Assembly (NCBI GenBank): GCA_031553045.1 | Contig: JAVBLZ010000006.1 | Location: forward strand, 124,001-188,000 | Length of the DNA stretch: 64,000 nucleotides | Direction of reading: 5' to 3' | DNA from: CALXQW01 sp031553045 | GTDB taxonomy: Bacteria > Verrucomicrobiota > Verrucomicrobiia > Opitutales > Intestinicryptomonadaceae | Part shown: positions 51,437 to 60,754 of the stretch, piece after piece | How the letters are laid out: the number at the start of each line of letters is the position of its first letter | Position numbering within the stretch: position 1 is the first letter of the stretch | Made by a program: the position numbers and the translations under genes | The notes under the pieces: model-generated | What the model was told of the DNA's origin: nothing | Database searches by the model: none | What the model saw: the letters and a program-made list of their open reading frames with translations, nothing else

Positions 51437-52912
51437 TTAATAGTCGTTTAAAGTTTCCGTGTAACCTTCTTTAACTTTACGCAAAAAGACGTATAAAAAT
51501 AAACAGGTGATAACGCTGAATATTAGCAAAAACATGATGATTGAAAAAAGTATTTGACCTGCGCCAACGCTTGTTGTTACTGCGTCTTGAGTTTTTAAAA
51601 TGTGCCAGACTATCCACGGCTGCCTGCCTACTTCCGCAGCCGCCCAGCCAAACTGGCTTGCCAGTATCGGCAAGGCTACCGACGGTATTGCGCAATATAA
51701 AAATATTCTGCTAAGCCTACTATCTAAATCAAAAATTTTGCGCCTTGTTGTCAGATAAAAACCCAGCATACATAGGGCAATCATTGCGCCGCCTAAATAT
51801 ACCATCATCCTAAATAATTGAAATGTGAGATTAACCGGCGCCCAATATTGAGGGCGAACTTTTGCAAGTTCATCGCCAGATAGTTCAGGGTGGATTTTTT
51901 TAAGAAAAGCATCGTCAGGCAATTCTTTCAAACCCCTAACTTCCGCCGAAAAATTTCCGAACGCCAGGTAGCTAAACCAGCCAGAAATTTTCAAGCCATA
52001 GGTGGTCTGATTTTCTTCGTCAACCCAGCCCCAAAGATATAATCCTGCGTCCTTTTGAGTTTCAAAATGACCCTCAAAAGCCGAAAGCTTTTCAGGCTGG
52101 GTTGTCGCAATTTTACGTGCGCTGTGATGCCCCGTAAAAAACATAAAAACCGCCGAAACCATGGCAAAATATATGGCGATTTTAAGACATGGTTTTGCAA
52201 AGTCAAAGTTTCTTCTTTTAAGTATATAGTAAGACAAAATCCCCATTGCCAAAAAAGCCCCAGCTAACCAAGATGCCGAAACCGTGTGCCCAATTCTGTC
52301 CAAACAAGAATCGCTAAATGCCATTGCCCAAAAATCTGTTATAAGAGCCTTTGTATTTTCCAAAGATTCCGGCGGGGGCACAAAGCCTTCGGGCATGGTG
52401 ATTGAGATTTCATTGCCGCCGTCTTTTATACTTGTTACAAGCTTGTAACCTGCCGGTGTCTGCATGAAAGAGTTTGCCGCCAGTATCCAAACCGAGCTTA
52501 AATGTGCGCCTATACAAACCATTATTGTGGCAAAAAAATGGGTTTTCTTGCCGACTCTTTTCCATCCCCATAGGGCGATACCCAAGAAAACAGATTCCAT
52601 CGTAAATGCAAAAACCGCCTCTATAGCAAGCGGACTGCCAAAGACATCTCCTACGAAGTTTGAATATACCGGCCAGTTTGTGCCAAATTCAAACAGCATT
52701 ACAATACCCGTCATGACACCTGCTGCAAAAATAAGACCAAATAGCTTGGTGAAAAACATCGCAGCTTGTTTGTAAATGATATTGTTGGTGAAAACCCACA
52801 TTGCTTCAACAAGTACAATAAAAACTCCCAAACCAATAGATAAAGGAGGAAACAAAAAATGAAAACCCGCCGTAAGCGCAAATTGTATCCTGCTTAAAAT
52901 TTCAACATCCAT
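51437..52912 (-). CDS. cydA: Cytochrome bd oxidase subunit I
   Basis: 491 residues carrying all three haems. Ligand candidates are His18 (TAGFHFLFPPLSIGLG) and His209 (DRIGHTVSASWLAGAF), with a Met in the LFRMMVYLGG helix and the conserved GRQPW quinol-side motif near residue 424. The Q loop is the short type. It oxidises quinol and reduces oxygen to water without proton pumping. It is the first gene of cydAB and is divergent from the DUF1080 gene at 53020, with 107 nt between. Confidence 0.97.
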   Translation of the reverse strand: MDVEILSRIQFALTAGFHFLFPPLSIGLGVFIVLVEAMWVFTNNIIYKQAAMFFTKLFGLIFAAGVMTGIVMLFEFGTNWPVYSNFVGDVFGSPLAIEAVFAFTMESVFLGIALWGWKRVGKKTHFFATIMVCIGAHLSSVWILAANSFMQTPAGYKLVTSIKDGGNEISITMPEGFVPPPESLENTKALITDFWAMAFSDSCLDRIGHTVSASWLAGAFLAMGILSYYILKRRNFDFAKPCLKIAIYFAMVSAVFMFFTGHHSARKIATTQPEKLSAFEGHFETQKDAGLYLWGWVDEENQTTYGLKISGWFSYLAFGNFSAEVRGLKELPDDAFLKKIHPELSGDELAKVRPQYWAPVNLTFQLFRMMVYLGGAMIALCMLGFYLTTRRKIFDLDSRLSRIFLYCAIPSVALPILASQFGWAAAEVGRQPWIVWHILKTQDAVTTSVGAGQILFSIIMFLLIFSVITCLFLYVFLRKVKEGYTETLNDY

Positions 52913-53019
52913 TGCAGCAGTATCTAAATTAGAAGACGCAATTTCAATACTAATGTGCCGCCAAGTGATTCAAATATTTGTTTGACCTAGCCCTTTGTTT
53001 AATAATATTTTTAAAGTGT

Positions 53020-54054
53020 ATGAAGAAAATTATATTACTGATTATGGCAACTTTGACCGCACTTAACGCTTTTGCCCAAAAAGACCCTTACGTTGGTTTT
53101 TATAAGGGTGAAATTACAACTTGGCAGGCTGTGAAGCCTCCATATCCGCTCAATATGACTCCGGAAATTTATGCCGAAGTTTATCGTGAGGCGGATGTGT
53201 ATAGATTGCGTTTTCTCTCGGCTATATTTTCACGTTCTGAAGTCCATGCAGAAGCTTCAGGCCTAAAGCTTGAGGGCGATAAAATTTTGTTGAAAGAAGT
53301 TGGTCCAAACAAGATAACAGGTACGATAGACTCAAACGGCATTCAGGTAGAATTTATTCACAGAGAAATGCCCATAAAAATTGCAATGAAGAAATATGAC
53401 TTTGTGTCGCCGACAATGGGTGCGGTAGCCCCGGCAGGTTCAACGGTTCTTTTCGACGGCAAAGATACGTCAAAGTGGGTGCTCTCTAAAAATGGCGAGG
53501 CCTGCAACTGGCAGATTGTTGACGGCGCAATGGTTGTAAGAACGGATGCAAAAACCGCCGAAGGTAAAAAGCTCAATACAACTATAATTACAAAAGACTC
53601 TTTTAGGGCTATGTATTTACATTTGGAATTTAAAATTCCGGCAGAATATGATTTGCTCGCACAGAGAAGGGGCAACTCAGGCGTATTTATCGGAGACTAT
53701 GAAATTCAGGTTCTAGATTCGTTTGGCGCTAACGGCACTTGGGGAGATTGCGGTTCAATTTACAGAATGTATCCACCGCAGGTTGTAGCATGTTTAGAGC
53801 CCGAAGCTTGGCAAACTTACGATATAGAATTTACTCCCGCCACATTTCACAATGGCAAATTGGCTACTCATCCCGTGCTGAGCGTCTGGTTGAATGGCGT
53901 AAAGGTTCAGAACAATTCGGTGGTTTTTCATTCAACGAGCTTAGGTCCATTACAGGCTGTGAATTATGTTCATCCGCAGACACCTCTGAAAATATCACTA
54001 CAAGACCACTCAAACTCCGTTGCATACCGCAATATTTGGGTTGAGACTCGTTAG
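53020..54054 (+). CDS. Secreted DUF1080 (3-keto-disaccharide hydrolase-like) protein
   Basis: 344 residues with a signal peptide (KKIILLIMATLTALNAFAQ). The first 130 residues form a separate beta-rich domain (DPYVGFYKGEITTW). Residues about 150-344 are the DUF1080 domain: STVLFDGKDTSKWVLSKNG, EFKIPAEYDLLAQRRGNSGVFIGDYEIQVLDSFG, and the final PLKISLQDHSNSVAYRNIWV. DUF1080 proteins are concanavalin-like lectin-fold proteins, some of which hydrolyse 3-keto-disaccharides. A TTGACC-like -35 lies upstream, giving a very short leader. A GDPD-like gene follows 5 nt after the stop. Confidence 0.88.
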   Translation: MKKIILLIMATLTALNAFAQKDPYVGFYKGEITTWQAVKPPYPLNMTPEIYAEVYREADVYRLRFLSAIFSRSEVHAEASGLKLEGDKILLKEVGPNKITGTIDSNGIQVEFIHREMPIKIAMKKYDFVSPTMGAVAPAGSTVLFDGKDTSKWVLSKNGEACNWQIVDGAMVVRTDAKTAEGKKLNTTIITKDSFRAMYLHLEFKIPAEYDLLAQRRGNSGVFIGDYEIQVLDSFGANGTWGDCGSIYRMYPPQVVACLEPEAWQTYDIEFTPATFHNGKLATHPVLSVWLNGVKVQNNSVVFHSTSLGPLQAVNYVHPQTPLKISLQDHSNSVAYRNIWVETR

Positions 54055-54059
54055 AGCGT

Positions 54060-54911
54060 ATGGTTTTAAATCTCAAAAAAAAGAAAATAGCAGCGTTAAT
54101 TGCGCTGCTATATTTTTCTTTAAAGCTTATGGCGGTAGATATAATTGCCCACAGAGGCGAAAAAAGCCTTGCACCTGAAAACTCGGTAGAGTCTGCGAAT
54201 TTAGCGTGGAGCAGGGGTGTTAAATTTGTTGAGGGAGATTTTTACTTCACCAAAGAAGGAGAGATTTTGTGCGTACACGCAAAGCAAGAATTGTTGAAAT
54301 ATGCCGCCATTGATAAAGAAATTGTGGACATAAAGTTTTCTGAACTAAAGAAAATAAATCTGGCGGCTACAGAAATTTGGAAAGACAAATTTGAATTTGT
54401 AGCCATGCCAACTTTGGAAGACATTATAAAGACAATCCCAAAAAATGGCACATTGGTTTTGGAAATCAAAAAGTATCAGGATGGTTTTGGCAAAAAAGTA
54501 GATGAATTAAGGCGCAAATACTCTTTGGATAAAAAGCAAATCACAGTGATTGCATTCTCGGCAACGGCTCTTAAAAATTTCAATAAAGAAACAGAGAATG
54601 TTTACGAATCTTACCTATTGTTTACCCTAAAAGAGGAAGACGGTAAAATAGCGCAAAGCCCTGAATCTATGCAGGAAAAATGCAGGGATATTGGCGCTAG
54701 CGGCGTTAGTATTGGCAACTCAAAAATTTTGACGAAAGATTATGTTGATGCCTTCAAAAAATCTGGTTTCAAAGTGGCGGTTTGGACTGTCAATGACTTT
54801 GATGAATTTATGCGTCTTGAAGGCTTGGGGGTAGATGCCATCACTACAGATTATGCGGGTATGTTTTTGGATAGGTACAGCAAAAACAAAATCAATCCCT
54901 GCAAGAAGTAA
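54060..54911 (+). CDS. Exported glycerophosphodiester phosphodiesterase (GDPD) family protein
   Basis: 283 residues with an N-terminal hydrophobic segment (signal peptide or anchor, about residues 8-25). The GDPD core shows the catalytic VDIIAHRGEKSLAPENSVES opening, then FVEGDFYFTKEGEILCVHA, LVLEIK in the middle, and WTVNDFDEFMRLEGLGVDAITTD at the end. The second catalytic His is present but the usual following Asp is Ala. It hydrolyses glycerophosphodiesters from phospholipids in the periplasm if active. The gene follows the DUF1080 gene closely and abuts the convergent pgl stop with no gap. Confidence 0.85.
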   Translation: MVLNLKKKKIAALIALLYFSLKLMAVDIIAHRGEKSLAPENSVESANLAWSRGVKFVEGDFYFTKEGEILCVHAKQELLKYAAIDKEIVDIKFSELKKINLAATEIWKDKFEFVAMPTLEDIIKTIPKNGTLVLEIKKYQDGFGKKVDELRRKYSLDKKQITVIAFSATALKNFNKETENVYESYLLFTLKEEDGKIAQSPESMQEKCRDIGASGVSIGNSKILTKDYVDAFKKSGFKVAVWTVNDFDEFMRLEGLGVDAITTDYAGMFLDRYSKNKINPCKK

Positions 54912-55631
54912 TTATTTTTTCGTGTCGCAATCCGTATAAACAACGGCATTTGAAGCCCTGCTTAGTATATATTTTGCAGGGCTTTCCTGTGCGGATTCCA
55001 AATTCTCAAGAGTTTTAATTACAGAACTTTTAAAGTTCCCGATTATGGGCACTATTATTGCGCTGGCATTTAAAATGAGGGGGGCGCTCATAGTTATTCT
55101 TTTTTCGGAAGAATTTGGTTTTTGCGCAACCGCATAAATGTCTTTAGAAGTTAAAAGCGAAGGGTTGTCTGGAAATATTGAAGCCGTGTGCATATCGCTG
55201 CCAACGCCCAAAATAATGCAGTCAAATGCCGGCAGACCGTTTTGTATGGGCACATGTTTATAGACCAATTTTGCGTATGCTTCAGCCTGAAGTTGAGGGT
55301 CTTCTTCAGCAGCTATTCTGAAAATGTTTTTAGATTTGATTTTTAGCGGCTCTAAAAAAAGCTCATTGGCATGTAAGAAATTTGAATTTTCGTCGCCAAT
55401 GGGTACGCACCTTTCGTCAACCCAAAAGAATTGTATATTCGACCAATTAATACTTTCGCTATACTCAAGTGTCCAAAGCTTAAATAGCGCCTTTGCGGTT
55501 TCTCCGCCAGAGAGCGCCAAGGTGAAAGGGCGTTTGGCGTTTGTGCGCCTGAGCTTTGCGGTCAGAGAAATAAGGGCGTTGTTTATCGCACTGAATGTAT
55601 CAAACTTGTCTTTAAAATGTTCTATTACCAT
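54912..55631 (-). CDS. pgl: 6-phosphogluconolactonase
   Basis: 239 residues. The DevB/SOL-type signatures are FTLALSGGETAKALF, IQFFWVDERCVP and CIILGVGSDMHTASIFP. It hydrolyses 6-phosphogluconolactone to 6-phosphogluconate, the second step of the oxidative pentose phosphate route. It begins 4 nt after the zwf stop and is the last gene of gnd-zwf-pgl. Its stop codon abuts the convergent GDPD stop. Confidence 0.93.
   Translation of the reverse strand: MVIEHFKDKFDTFSAINNALISLTAKLRRTNAKRPFTLALSGGETAKALFKLWTLEYSESINWSNIQFFWVDERCVPIGDENSNFLHANELFLEPLKIKSKNIFRIAAEEDPQLQAEAYAKLVYKHVPIQNGLPAFDCIILGVGSDMHTASIFPDNPSLLTSKDIYAVAQKPNSSEKRITMSAPLILNASAIIVPIIGNFKSSVIKTLENLESAQESPAKYILSRASNAVVYTDCDTKK
54954..54983 (+). 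terminator. Possible terminator of the GDPD gene inside pgl
   Basis: AGCCCTGC and GCAGGGCT form an 8-bp stem with a 14-nt loop, followed by only TTT then CC. It lies within the pgl 3' end, the only place left since the convergent genes share no gap. The weak T-run makes this uncertain. Confidence 0.35.
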
Positions 55632-55635
55632 ATGT

Positions 55636-57156
55636 CTAGATGCCTGTGTAGGGAAGTTTACACTGAGGGTTGTAAAATTCTTCAGTTAATTTTTTGAATT
55701 CTTCGGGACCGTCTTTTGAAGGGGCGTAATAAAAGAGATTTTTATCACCCAGCTCTTTCCATCTATTTAAAATTGGGTCTATAAACTTCCAACCGCTTTC
55801 AAGGGCGTCGCTGCGGGCGTAGAGGGTGGAGTCGTTAAACATGCAATCTAAAAGCAGCCTCTCATAGGCGTCTGGCAAGTGGGTTTTTGAAAGCGAATCA
55901 TAACGAAAATCCATAGGCACTTGCTTTACTTCAAAACCCGCCCCAGGCACTTTCATGCCAAATAGCATGGAAATACTTTCATCAGGTTGGATCTTAATGC
56001 TAAGTTTATTGCAAGAAGCCCCGGTGCATTCCCCCGTGAAAAGCTGCTGTGGAGTAGATTTAAAATGGATGACAACTTCAGATTCTTTTTTCGCAAGGCG
56101 CTTCCCGGTCTTAAAGATAAATGGCACGCCGCCCCAGCGCCAGTTGTCTATAAAAAATTTCATGCCAACGAAAGTTTCAGTATTTGAAGAAGGGTTAACA
56201 TCTTTTTCATCCCTGTAAGCGGGCGTATTTTCAGTATTTACAACGCCTGAAACATATTGCCCCCTAACTACGTTTGAATCTATATCTCCTTTTGAAAGAT
56301 GATGCAAAGAGCGAAAAACTTTTACAATCTCATCTCTGATAGCTTCAGGGTCAAAGGTTGCGGGCGCTTCCATTGCAACAAAAGCCATCAAATGCATCAA
56401 GTGATTTTGAACCATATCCCTGAGCGTTCCGGACTTGTCAAAATACTTTCCTCTATTTTCTATACCCAAAGATTCGGAGACATTAATTTCTATATGTTGT
56501 ATGTAATTTCTGTTCCAAAGAGGTTCAAATATGCCGTTTGCAAAGCGCAAAACCAAAATATTTTGCACGGTTTCCTTGCCGAGATAATGGTCTATTCTGA
56601 AAATTTCATTTTCCTGAAATACCGTGCGCAGGAAAGTGTTTAAGGCTTTTGCACTTTTAAAATCTCTGCCAAAAGGTTTTTCAACAATCAACTTTCTTGA
56701 GCCGCCAATATCAGACCTGTTTAAAGACACAGCCCTTAATGAGGAGGCGATAAGCTCATGCATGTCCGGCGGAATTCCAAGATAATATACGATGTTGTCT
56801 GGAATATCTTTAAGAGTGCGTAAATCCAGAATTTTATCTTTTAGTTTTTCATACTCTTTTACGTCATCTGTATTGAAGCTTAAGTAATGCAGAAGTTTAA
56901 GAAATTCATCCAACTTTTCTTCATCAATAGGTTTTTCTTTATTGTATTTTAAGATGTTAGCTTTTTGGAAGAGTCTGTATTTTTCATCATTATAAGCAGA
57001 CCTTGCCGCCCCCAAGATTGCAAAGTTTTTTGGCAGTGCACCCCGCAAAAAAAGTTCAAATAAAGCGGGGATTAACTTGCGTTTTGCCAAGTCGCCTGAA
57101 GCGCCAAAGATTACCAGTATTTGATTGTCAGGCAGTTTTTTTATTGCTGTTTGCAT
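55636..57156 (-). CDS. zwf: Glucose-6-phosphate 1-dehydrogenase
   Basis: 506 residues. The NADP site VIFGASGDLAKRKLIPALF lies near residue 15-34. The catalytic RIDHYLGKE (His as base) is near 188, and the conserved EKPFG is near 164. It oxidises glucose 6-phosphate to the lactone, first step of the oxidative branch. The ATG at 57156 overlaps gnd by 16 nt; a TTG at 57171 would add five residues. It is followed by pgl after 4 nt. Confidence 0.96.
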   Translation of the reverse strand: MQTAIKKLPDNQILVIFGASGDLAKRKLIPALFELFLRGALPKNFAILGAARSAYNDEKYRLFQKANILKYNKEKPIDEEKLDEFLKLLHYLSFNTDDVKEYEKLKDKILDLRTLKDIPDNIVYYLGIPPDMHELIASSLRAVSLNRSDIGGSRKLIVEKPFGRDFKSAKALNTFLRTVFQENEIFRIDHYLGKETVQNILVLRFANGIFEPLWNRNYIQHIEINVSESLGIENRGKYFDKSGTLRDMVQNHLMHLMAFVAMEAPATFDPEAIRDEIVKVFRSLHHLSKGDIDSNVVRGQYVSGVVNTENTPAYRDEKDVNPSSNTETFVGMKFFIDNWRWGGVPFIFKTGKRLAKKESEVVIHFKSTPQQLFTGECTGASCNKLSIKIQPDESISMLFGMKVPGAGFEVKQVPMDFRYDSLSKTHLPDAYERLLLDCMFNDSTLYARSDALESGWKFIDPILNRWKELGDKNLFYYAPSKDGPEEFKKLTEEFYNPQCKLPYTGI

Positions 57157-58574
57157 TTCCCAGACTCCCAATTTGTATGGAAAAATTCACCTCTTGGTGA
57201 ATCTATTCTTTCATAAGTGTGCGCACCGAAAAAATCTCTTTGCGCTTGAATCAGGTTTGCCGGAGATCTTGCCTGCGTGAGAGAATCAAAATAACTCAAA
57301 GCAGCAAACATACATGGCAGAGGTTGTGCGTTTAAAGCGCATTCTGAAACGGTTGAACGCAAAGATGCCATCGTATTTTGTACCTGCGTTTTAAAAAAGT
57401 CCGCAAAAAGCAGATTCTCCAAATCAGGTTTTTCTGCGAAAGCCTTTGAGATATCGTTCAAAAATACGGAACGTATGATGCAGCCTTTGCGCCAAATTTT
57501 TGCTATCGAAGTGTAGTCCAAATTCCAAGCATAATGGGCTGAAGCCGTACGCATTAATGAAAATCCTTGTGCGTAAGATATAATTTTTGAAACATACAAG
57601 GCGTCTTCTATGGATTTGAGCGTCAATTTAGCCGCAGCTTCTTTACGTGGGAAAAGTTCCGCCGCACGCTTGCGTTTTGAAACTTGCGCAGACATAAACC
57701 GAGAAAACACCGCCTGTGTTATTAACGTTACGGGCACAGATTCATCGAGGGCGGTGAAGGACGTAAGCTTGCCCGTACCTTTTTGACCTGCTGAATCTAA
57801 AATTTTATCAACCAAAAAATTGCAGTTATCGTCTTTAAAACGCATTACTTTTGAGGTGATTTCTATAAGATAACTGTCCAACTTACCTTTGTTCCACTCT
57901 GCGAAAGTGTCGGCAATTTCTGAATTGCTGAGATTCATCAGGTTTTTCATGATATCATAAGCTTCGGCAATAAGCTGCATATCTGCATACTCAATACCGT
58001 TGTGCACCATCTTGACGAAATGACCTGCACCGCCAGAACCTATCCATTCGCAACAAGTCTCACCATTTTCCAGCTTTGCTGCAATGCCTTGCAAAAGATT
58101 TTTTACCATGGGCCAAGCTTCTTGACTGCCGCCCGCCATTATAGAAGGGCCGTTTCTTGCGCCAAATTCTCCGCCTGAAATACCTGCGCCCACATATAAT
58201 ATGCCTGAGCTGGCAAGTTTTTGCATGCGTAATTGCGTGTCTAAAAAGTCAGAATTGCCGCCGTCAATAATTATATCTTTTGCAGAGAGAAGCGGCGCTA
58301 CTTGTGCTATGACATCGTCAACAGGTTTACCCGCCTTAATCATGAGCATTACAGTCTTTGGAGATTTAAGTGAAGATACAAAATCTTCAAGCCCCTCATA
58401 GGCGGAAAAGGCATTGTTTTCAGGATTGGCATTGGCGAATATCTTTGCCGGATTTTCTTTTCCTAAGTGGGGTCTATTATATAAAGACACTTTAAAGCCT
58501 TTGTCTCGCATATTCAATGCAAGGTTTTCCCCCATCACGCCAAGACCTATAAGTCCTATATCTGAATTGCTCAT
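57141..58574 (-). CDS. gnd: 6-phosphogluconate dehydrogenase, decarboxylating
   Basis: 477 residues of the long, dimeric type. The nucleotide site IGLIGLGVMGENLALNM is at the start; the catalytic region GAGISGGEFGARNGPSIMAGG and SGGAGHFVKMVHNGIEY carry the active-site Lys and Asn; IIRSVFLNDI lies C-terminal. It makes ribulose 5-phosphate and NADPH. A clear Shine-Dalgarno motif GAGG precedes the ATG at 58574. It is the first gene of gnd-zwf-pgl, so the complete oxidative branch is in one operon. A 19-bp dyad lies upstream. Confidence 0.97.
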   Translation of the reverse strand: MSNSDIGLIGLGVMGENLALNMRDKGFKVSLYNRPHLGKENPAKIFANANPENNAFSAYEGLEDFVSSLKSPKTVMLMIKAGKPVDDVIAQVAPLLSAKDIIIDGGNSDFLDTQLRMQKLASSGILYVGAGISGGEFGARNGPSIMAGGSQEAWPMVKNLLQGIAAKLENGETCCEWIGSGGAGHFVKMVHNGIEYADMQLIAEAYDIMKNLMNLSNSEIADTFAEWNKGKLDSYLIEITSKVMRFKDDNCNFLVDKILDSAGQKGTGKLTSFTALDESVPVTLITQAVFSRFMSAQVSKRKRAAELFPRKEAAAKLTLKSIEDALYVSKIISYAQGFSLMRTASAHYAWNLDYTSIAKIWRKGCIIRSVFLNDISKAFAEKPDLENLLFADFFKTQVQNTMASLRSTVSECALNAQPLPCMFAALSYFDSLTQARSPANLIQAQRDFFGAHTYERIDSPRGEFFHTNWESGKCKQQ

Positions 58575-58596
58575 TGTTTTCCTCAATCTAAAAATG

Positions 58597-58615
58597 GTTT
58601 AGCTACAAACTAAAC
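58597..58615. promoter_or_regulatory. Inverted repeat upstream of gnd, possible operator
   Basis: GTTTAGCTACAAACTAAAC has 6-bp perfect arms separated by 7 nt. It is 22 nt before the gnd ATG, in the divergent region shared with the EpsI gene. Short arms in AT-rich DNA can arise by chance. Confidence 0.3.
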
Positions 58616-58741
58616 GATGTAATTTTTATGTTCAATACTCTTGCAGGGCTTTGCTTAAAAATCAAGCTTTCAAAAGCATTGGCGGGTTCAAATTTGTTTT
58701 GCAATTATAAATTGTTTAATTACTGTGAATGGTCATTTTAG

Positions 58742-59491
58742 ATGAAAAAATTTATAATAATATTTTTTATATTGGCAGTCTTAACGGCTTTAAGTATGCC
58801 ATTTTGGGGGCTTAAATTCAAGAATACTGAATTCCCACCAGGGAAACCGGAAGGTTATGTTGCGGAAATCCTGCCCAAATCAATGGGAGATTGGACAAGC
58901 GTTGATCAACCGCTTGGCGATACTGAAGAAGTTATACGCAGTTCTCAAAAAACTTTAAATTTATCTGATTTTCTTTTCAGAAAATATACAAATAAAAAAG
59001 GTAAAGAGTTCGATGTATATATAGCATACTGGGCGCCCGGTGTTGGCTCTATCAGGTCTGTTTCAGGACATACTCCTGATATATGCTGGGTTAAAAACGG
59101 TTGGACACAGCTCAAAGACAAAATCAATAACAACTTCACATTCAACAAGGAAAATGTGAACCTGATTGAGGGCGATTACAGGGAACTCGTTTTTGAAACA
59201 TCAACCGGAGAATCTGTAAAAAGAAATGTTTTGTTTTGGTGTATTGTGGGCGACAAGCGTTATATGTATTCTGCCGCAGGGCACAATATGCCAAACCCTA
59301 TCACTTGGATTTTAAACAATTTTATGTACAACGCCACAAGCACGCATGAGTCTTATTTTATCAGAATAAGCTCTTCAGAAGAATTTGAAGACCTCATTAA
59401 AGACGCTTCATTTGTGGCGTTACTTGACGAATTAAGCAACATTCTTTTGGCTAAGGAAAAAATAAGCGGCTATGCAAATTTTGAGCTCTAA
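58742..59491 (+). CDS. EpsI-family exosortase-associated protein
   Basis: 249 residues with one N-terminal membrane segment (KKFIIIFFILAVLTALSMPFW) and an exported domain of the EpsI/DUF3485 family. Family marks are MGDWTSVDQPLGDTEE near residue 48 and SVSGHTPDICWVKNGW near 107, with the conserved Cys. EpsI accompanies EpsH-type exosortases, and its exact function is unsettled. It ends 1 nt before the exosortase ATG. The gene is divergent from gnd with about 167 nt between. Confidence 0.85.
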   Translation: MKKFIIIFFILAVLTALSMPFWGLKFKNTEFPPGKPEGYVAEILPKSMGDWTSVDQPLGDTEEVIRSSQKTLNLSDFLFRKYTNKKGKEFDVYIAYWAPGVGSIRSVSGHTPDICWVKNGWTQLKDKINNNFTFNKENVNLIEGDYRELVFETSTGESVKRNVLFWCIVGDKRYMYSAAGHNMPNPITWILNNFMYNATSTHESYFIRISSSEEFEDLIKDASFVALLDELSNILLAKEKISGYANFEL

Positions 59492-59492
59492 C

Positions 59493-60515
59493 ATGTCTGA
59501 AATATTAAAAAAATACAAAATTTTCTCTCTGCCGCATTGGGTACTTTGTGGATTCTTTATGCTGCTTACTCTGGGCGCAATACTTGTCTGGAATCTGTAT
59601 CCTGAATGGATAATCAATGTTGATTATTCTTTTGCGTTTATGATACCTGTATTCAGTGTCTATGTACTTTGGGACAGAAGTAATAAGATATTCAAATATT
59701 TTGAAGCCACGCCAGATTCAGAATCTTATGGCAAGCTGAATACTTTATTCGGGGTAGGCGCATTTTTCTCATTTGTTTTTGGACTTATGATTTTTCTTTT
59801 GGCTTGTTTTTTAAAATACTATTTTGTGGGCGGGCTAACGGCGAATATGATGATGTCATACACTTTTGCTTTTATCGCATTTACATTTGCATTTTTAATT
59901 TCTGTCGAAAATTCCAGAGGCGAACGCAAGAGTTTGAAAGAGCGCTTGGTATTTTTGTCTCTGTTTATATTTCCATGTTTTATATGGCTTTTATCTGCGC
60001 CGTTGAACAGCACTCTAGAAATTTATGTGAGCCTTGCATTGCTTTCAAAAGTTACCGTGATTGTTTATGAAATTATGGATTTTTTTGGCGCTATAGTAGA
60101 AGTGAAGGGCAATGTCATAACTTTTGCCAAAGGCTCTGTCGGCGTTGCGGACGCTTGTAGCGGCATACGCAGTTTGACTGCTTGCTTATTTGCGGGCTCA
60201 TTTTTATCGGCAATAATGTTGAATAAGTTTTGGAAAAAAATCGCCCTTGTTGCGTTGGCGATGGTTTTAGCCTTTATTACAAATGCCATAAGGGCTTTAT
60301 TTTTGGCGATATGGGCGTATAACTACGGTTCAGATTCAATAGCTGGCTCTGTGCATGACATAGCAGGTTACGCAGTCTTAGGTATGACGGTTGTATGCTT
60401 ATTGATACTGATTCCACTATTCGAAATTTCACCCGTGCCCAAGGCAATACGTCTTGAAGAAGAACGTTTAAAACGTGAATTTGCGGCTTCTCAAAAAAAT
60501 CAAAATTCCGAATAA
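59493..60515 (+). CDS. Exosortase (EpsH family)
   Basis: 340 residues with eight or more membrane helices. The three catalytic positions of exosortases are present: Cys222 in VGVADACSGIRSLTACLFAG, Arg267 in ITNAIRALFLAIWAY and His288 in GSVHDIAGYAVLG. Exosortases cut and anchor proteins with a PEP-CTERM signal, usually tied to exopolysaccharide or surface-layer biology. No PEP-CTERM protein was found in this window. The start could also be an ATG at 59472, within the EpsI gene; I chose 59493, which avoids overlap. A bidirectional terminator follows. Confidence 0.9.
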   Translation: MSEILKKYKIFSLPHWVLCGFFMLLTLGAILVWNLYPEWIINVDYSFAFMIPVFSVYVLWDRSNKIFKYFEATPDSESYGKLNTLFGVGAFFSFVFGLMIFLLACFLKYYFVGGLTANMMMSYTFAFIAFTFAFLISVENSRGERKSLKERLVFLSLFIFPCFIWLLSAPLNSTLEIYVSLALLSKVTVIVYEIMDFFGAIVEVKGNVITFAKGSVGVADACSGIRSLTACLFAGSFLSAIMLNKFWKKIALVALAMVLAFITNAIRALFLAIWAYNYGSDSIAGSVHDIAGYAVLGMTVVCLLILIPLFEISPVPKAIRLEEERLKREFAASQKNQNSE

Positions 60516-60544
60516 AATTGCCGCTAGCAAATTGTTTGAAGAAC

Positions 60545-60580
60545 AAAAAAGCTCCTGAAAATTTCAGGAGCTTTTCTTTT
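60545..60580. terminator. Bidirectional terminator between the exosortase gene and tRNA-Gln
   Basis: GCTCCTGAAA and TTTCAGGAGC form a 10-bp stem with a minimal loop (60551-60571), followed by TTTTCTTTT on the plus strand and, on the minus strand, by a run of six T residues (60550-60545). Confidence 0.85.
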
Positions 60581-60596
60581 AGCTGTTTTAAAGAAG

Positions 60597-60667
60597 TTCC
60601 CCGATAGAGACTCGAACTCCAACTAAAGGAATCAAAATCCTCTGTGCTGCCATTACACCATCGGGGA
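60597..60667 (-). tRNA. tRNA-Gln (anticodon TTG)
   Basis: The minus strand folds as a cloverleaf with a perfect acceptor TCCCCGA/TCGGGGA, discriminator A, a short D arm, anticodon stem GAGGA/TCCTT with loop TTTTGAT (anticodon TTG, reads CAA, Gln), and a T arm with loop TTCGAGT. CCA is not encoded. Confidence 0.93.
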
Positions 60668-60684
60668 ATAAATTAAAGTAGGCA

Positions 60685-60712
60685 AATGTAACTTTGCACT
60701 TTCAACTGTCAA
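60685..60712 (-). promoter_or_regulatory. Sigma-70-like promoter for tRNA-Gln
   Basis: On the minus strand TTGACA (60712-60707, exact consensus) and TACATT (60690-60685) are 16 nt apart, ending 17 nt before the tRNA 5' end at 60667. Confidence 0.6.
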
Positions 60713-60754
60713 GCCAGATTTATTAAAATTAACAGTTGCGCAGATGTAACAATT

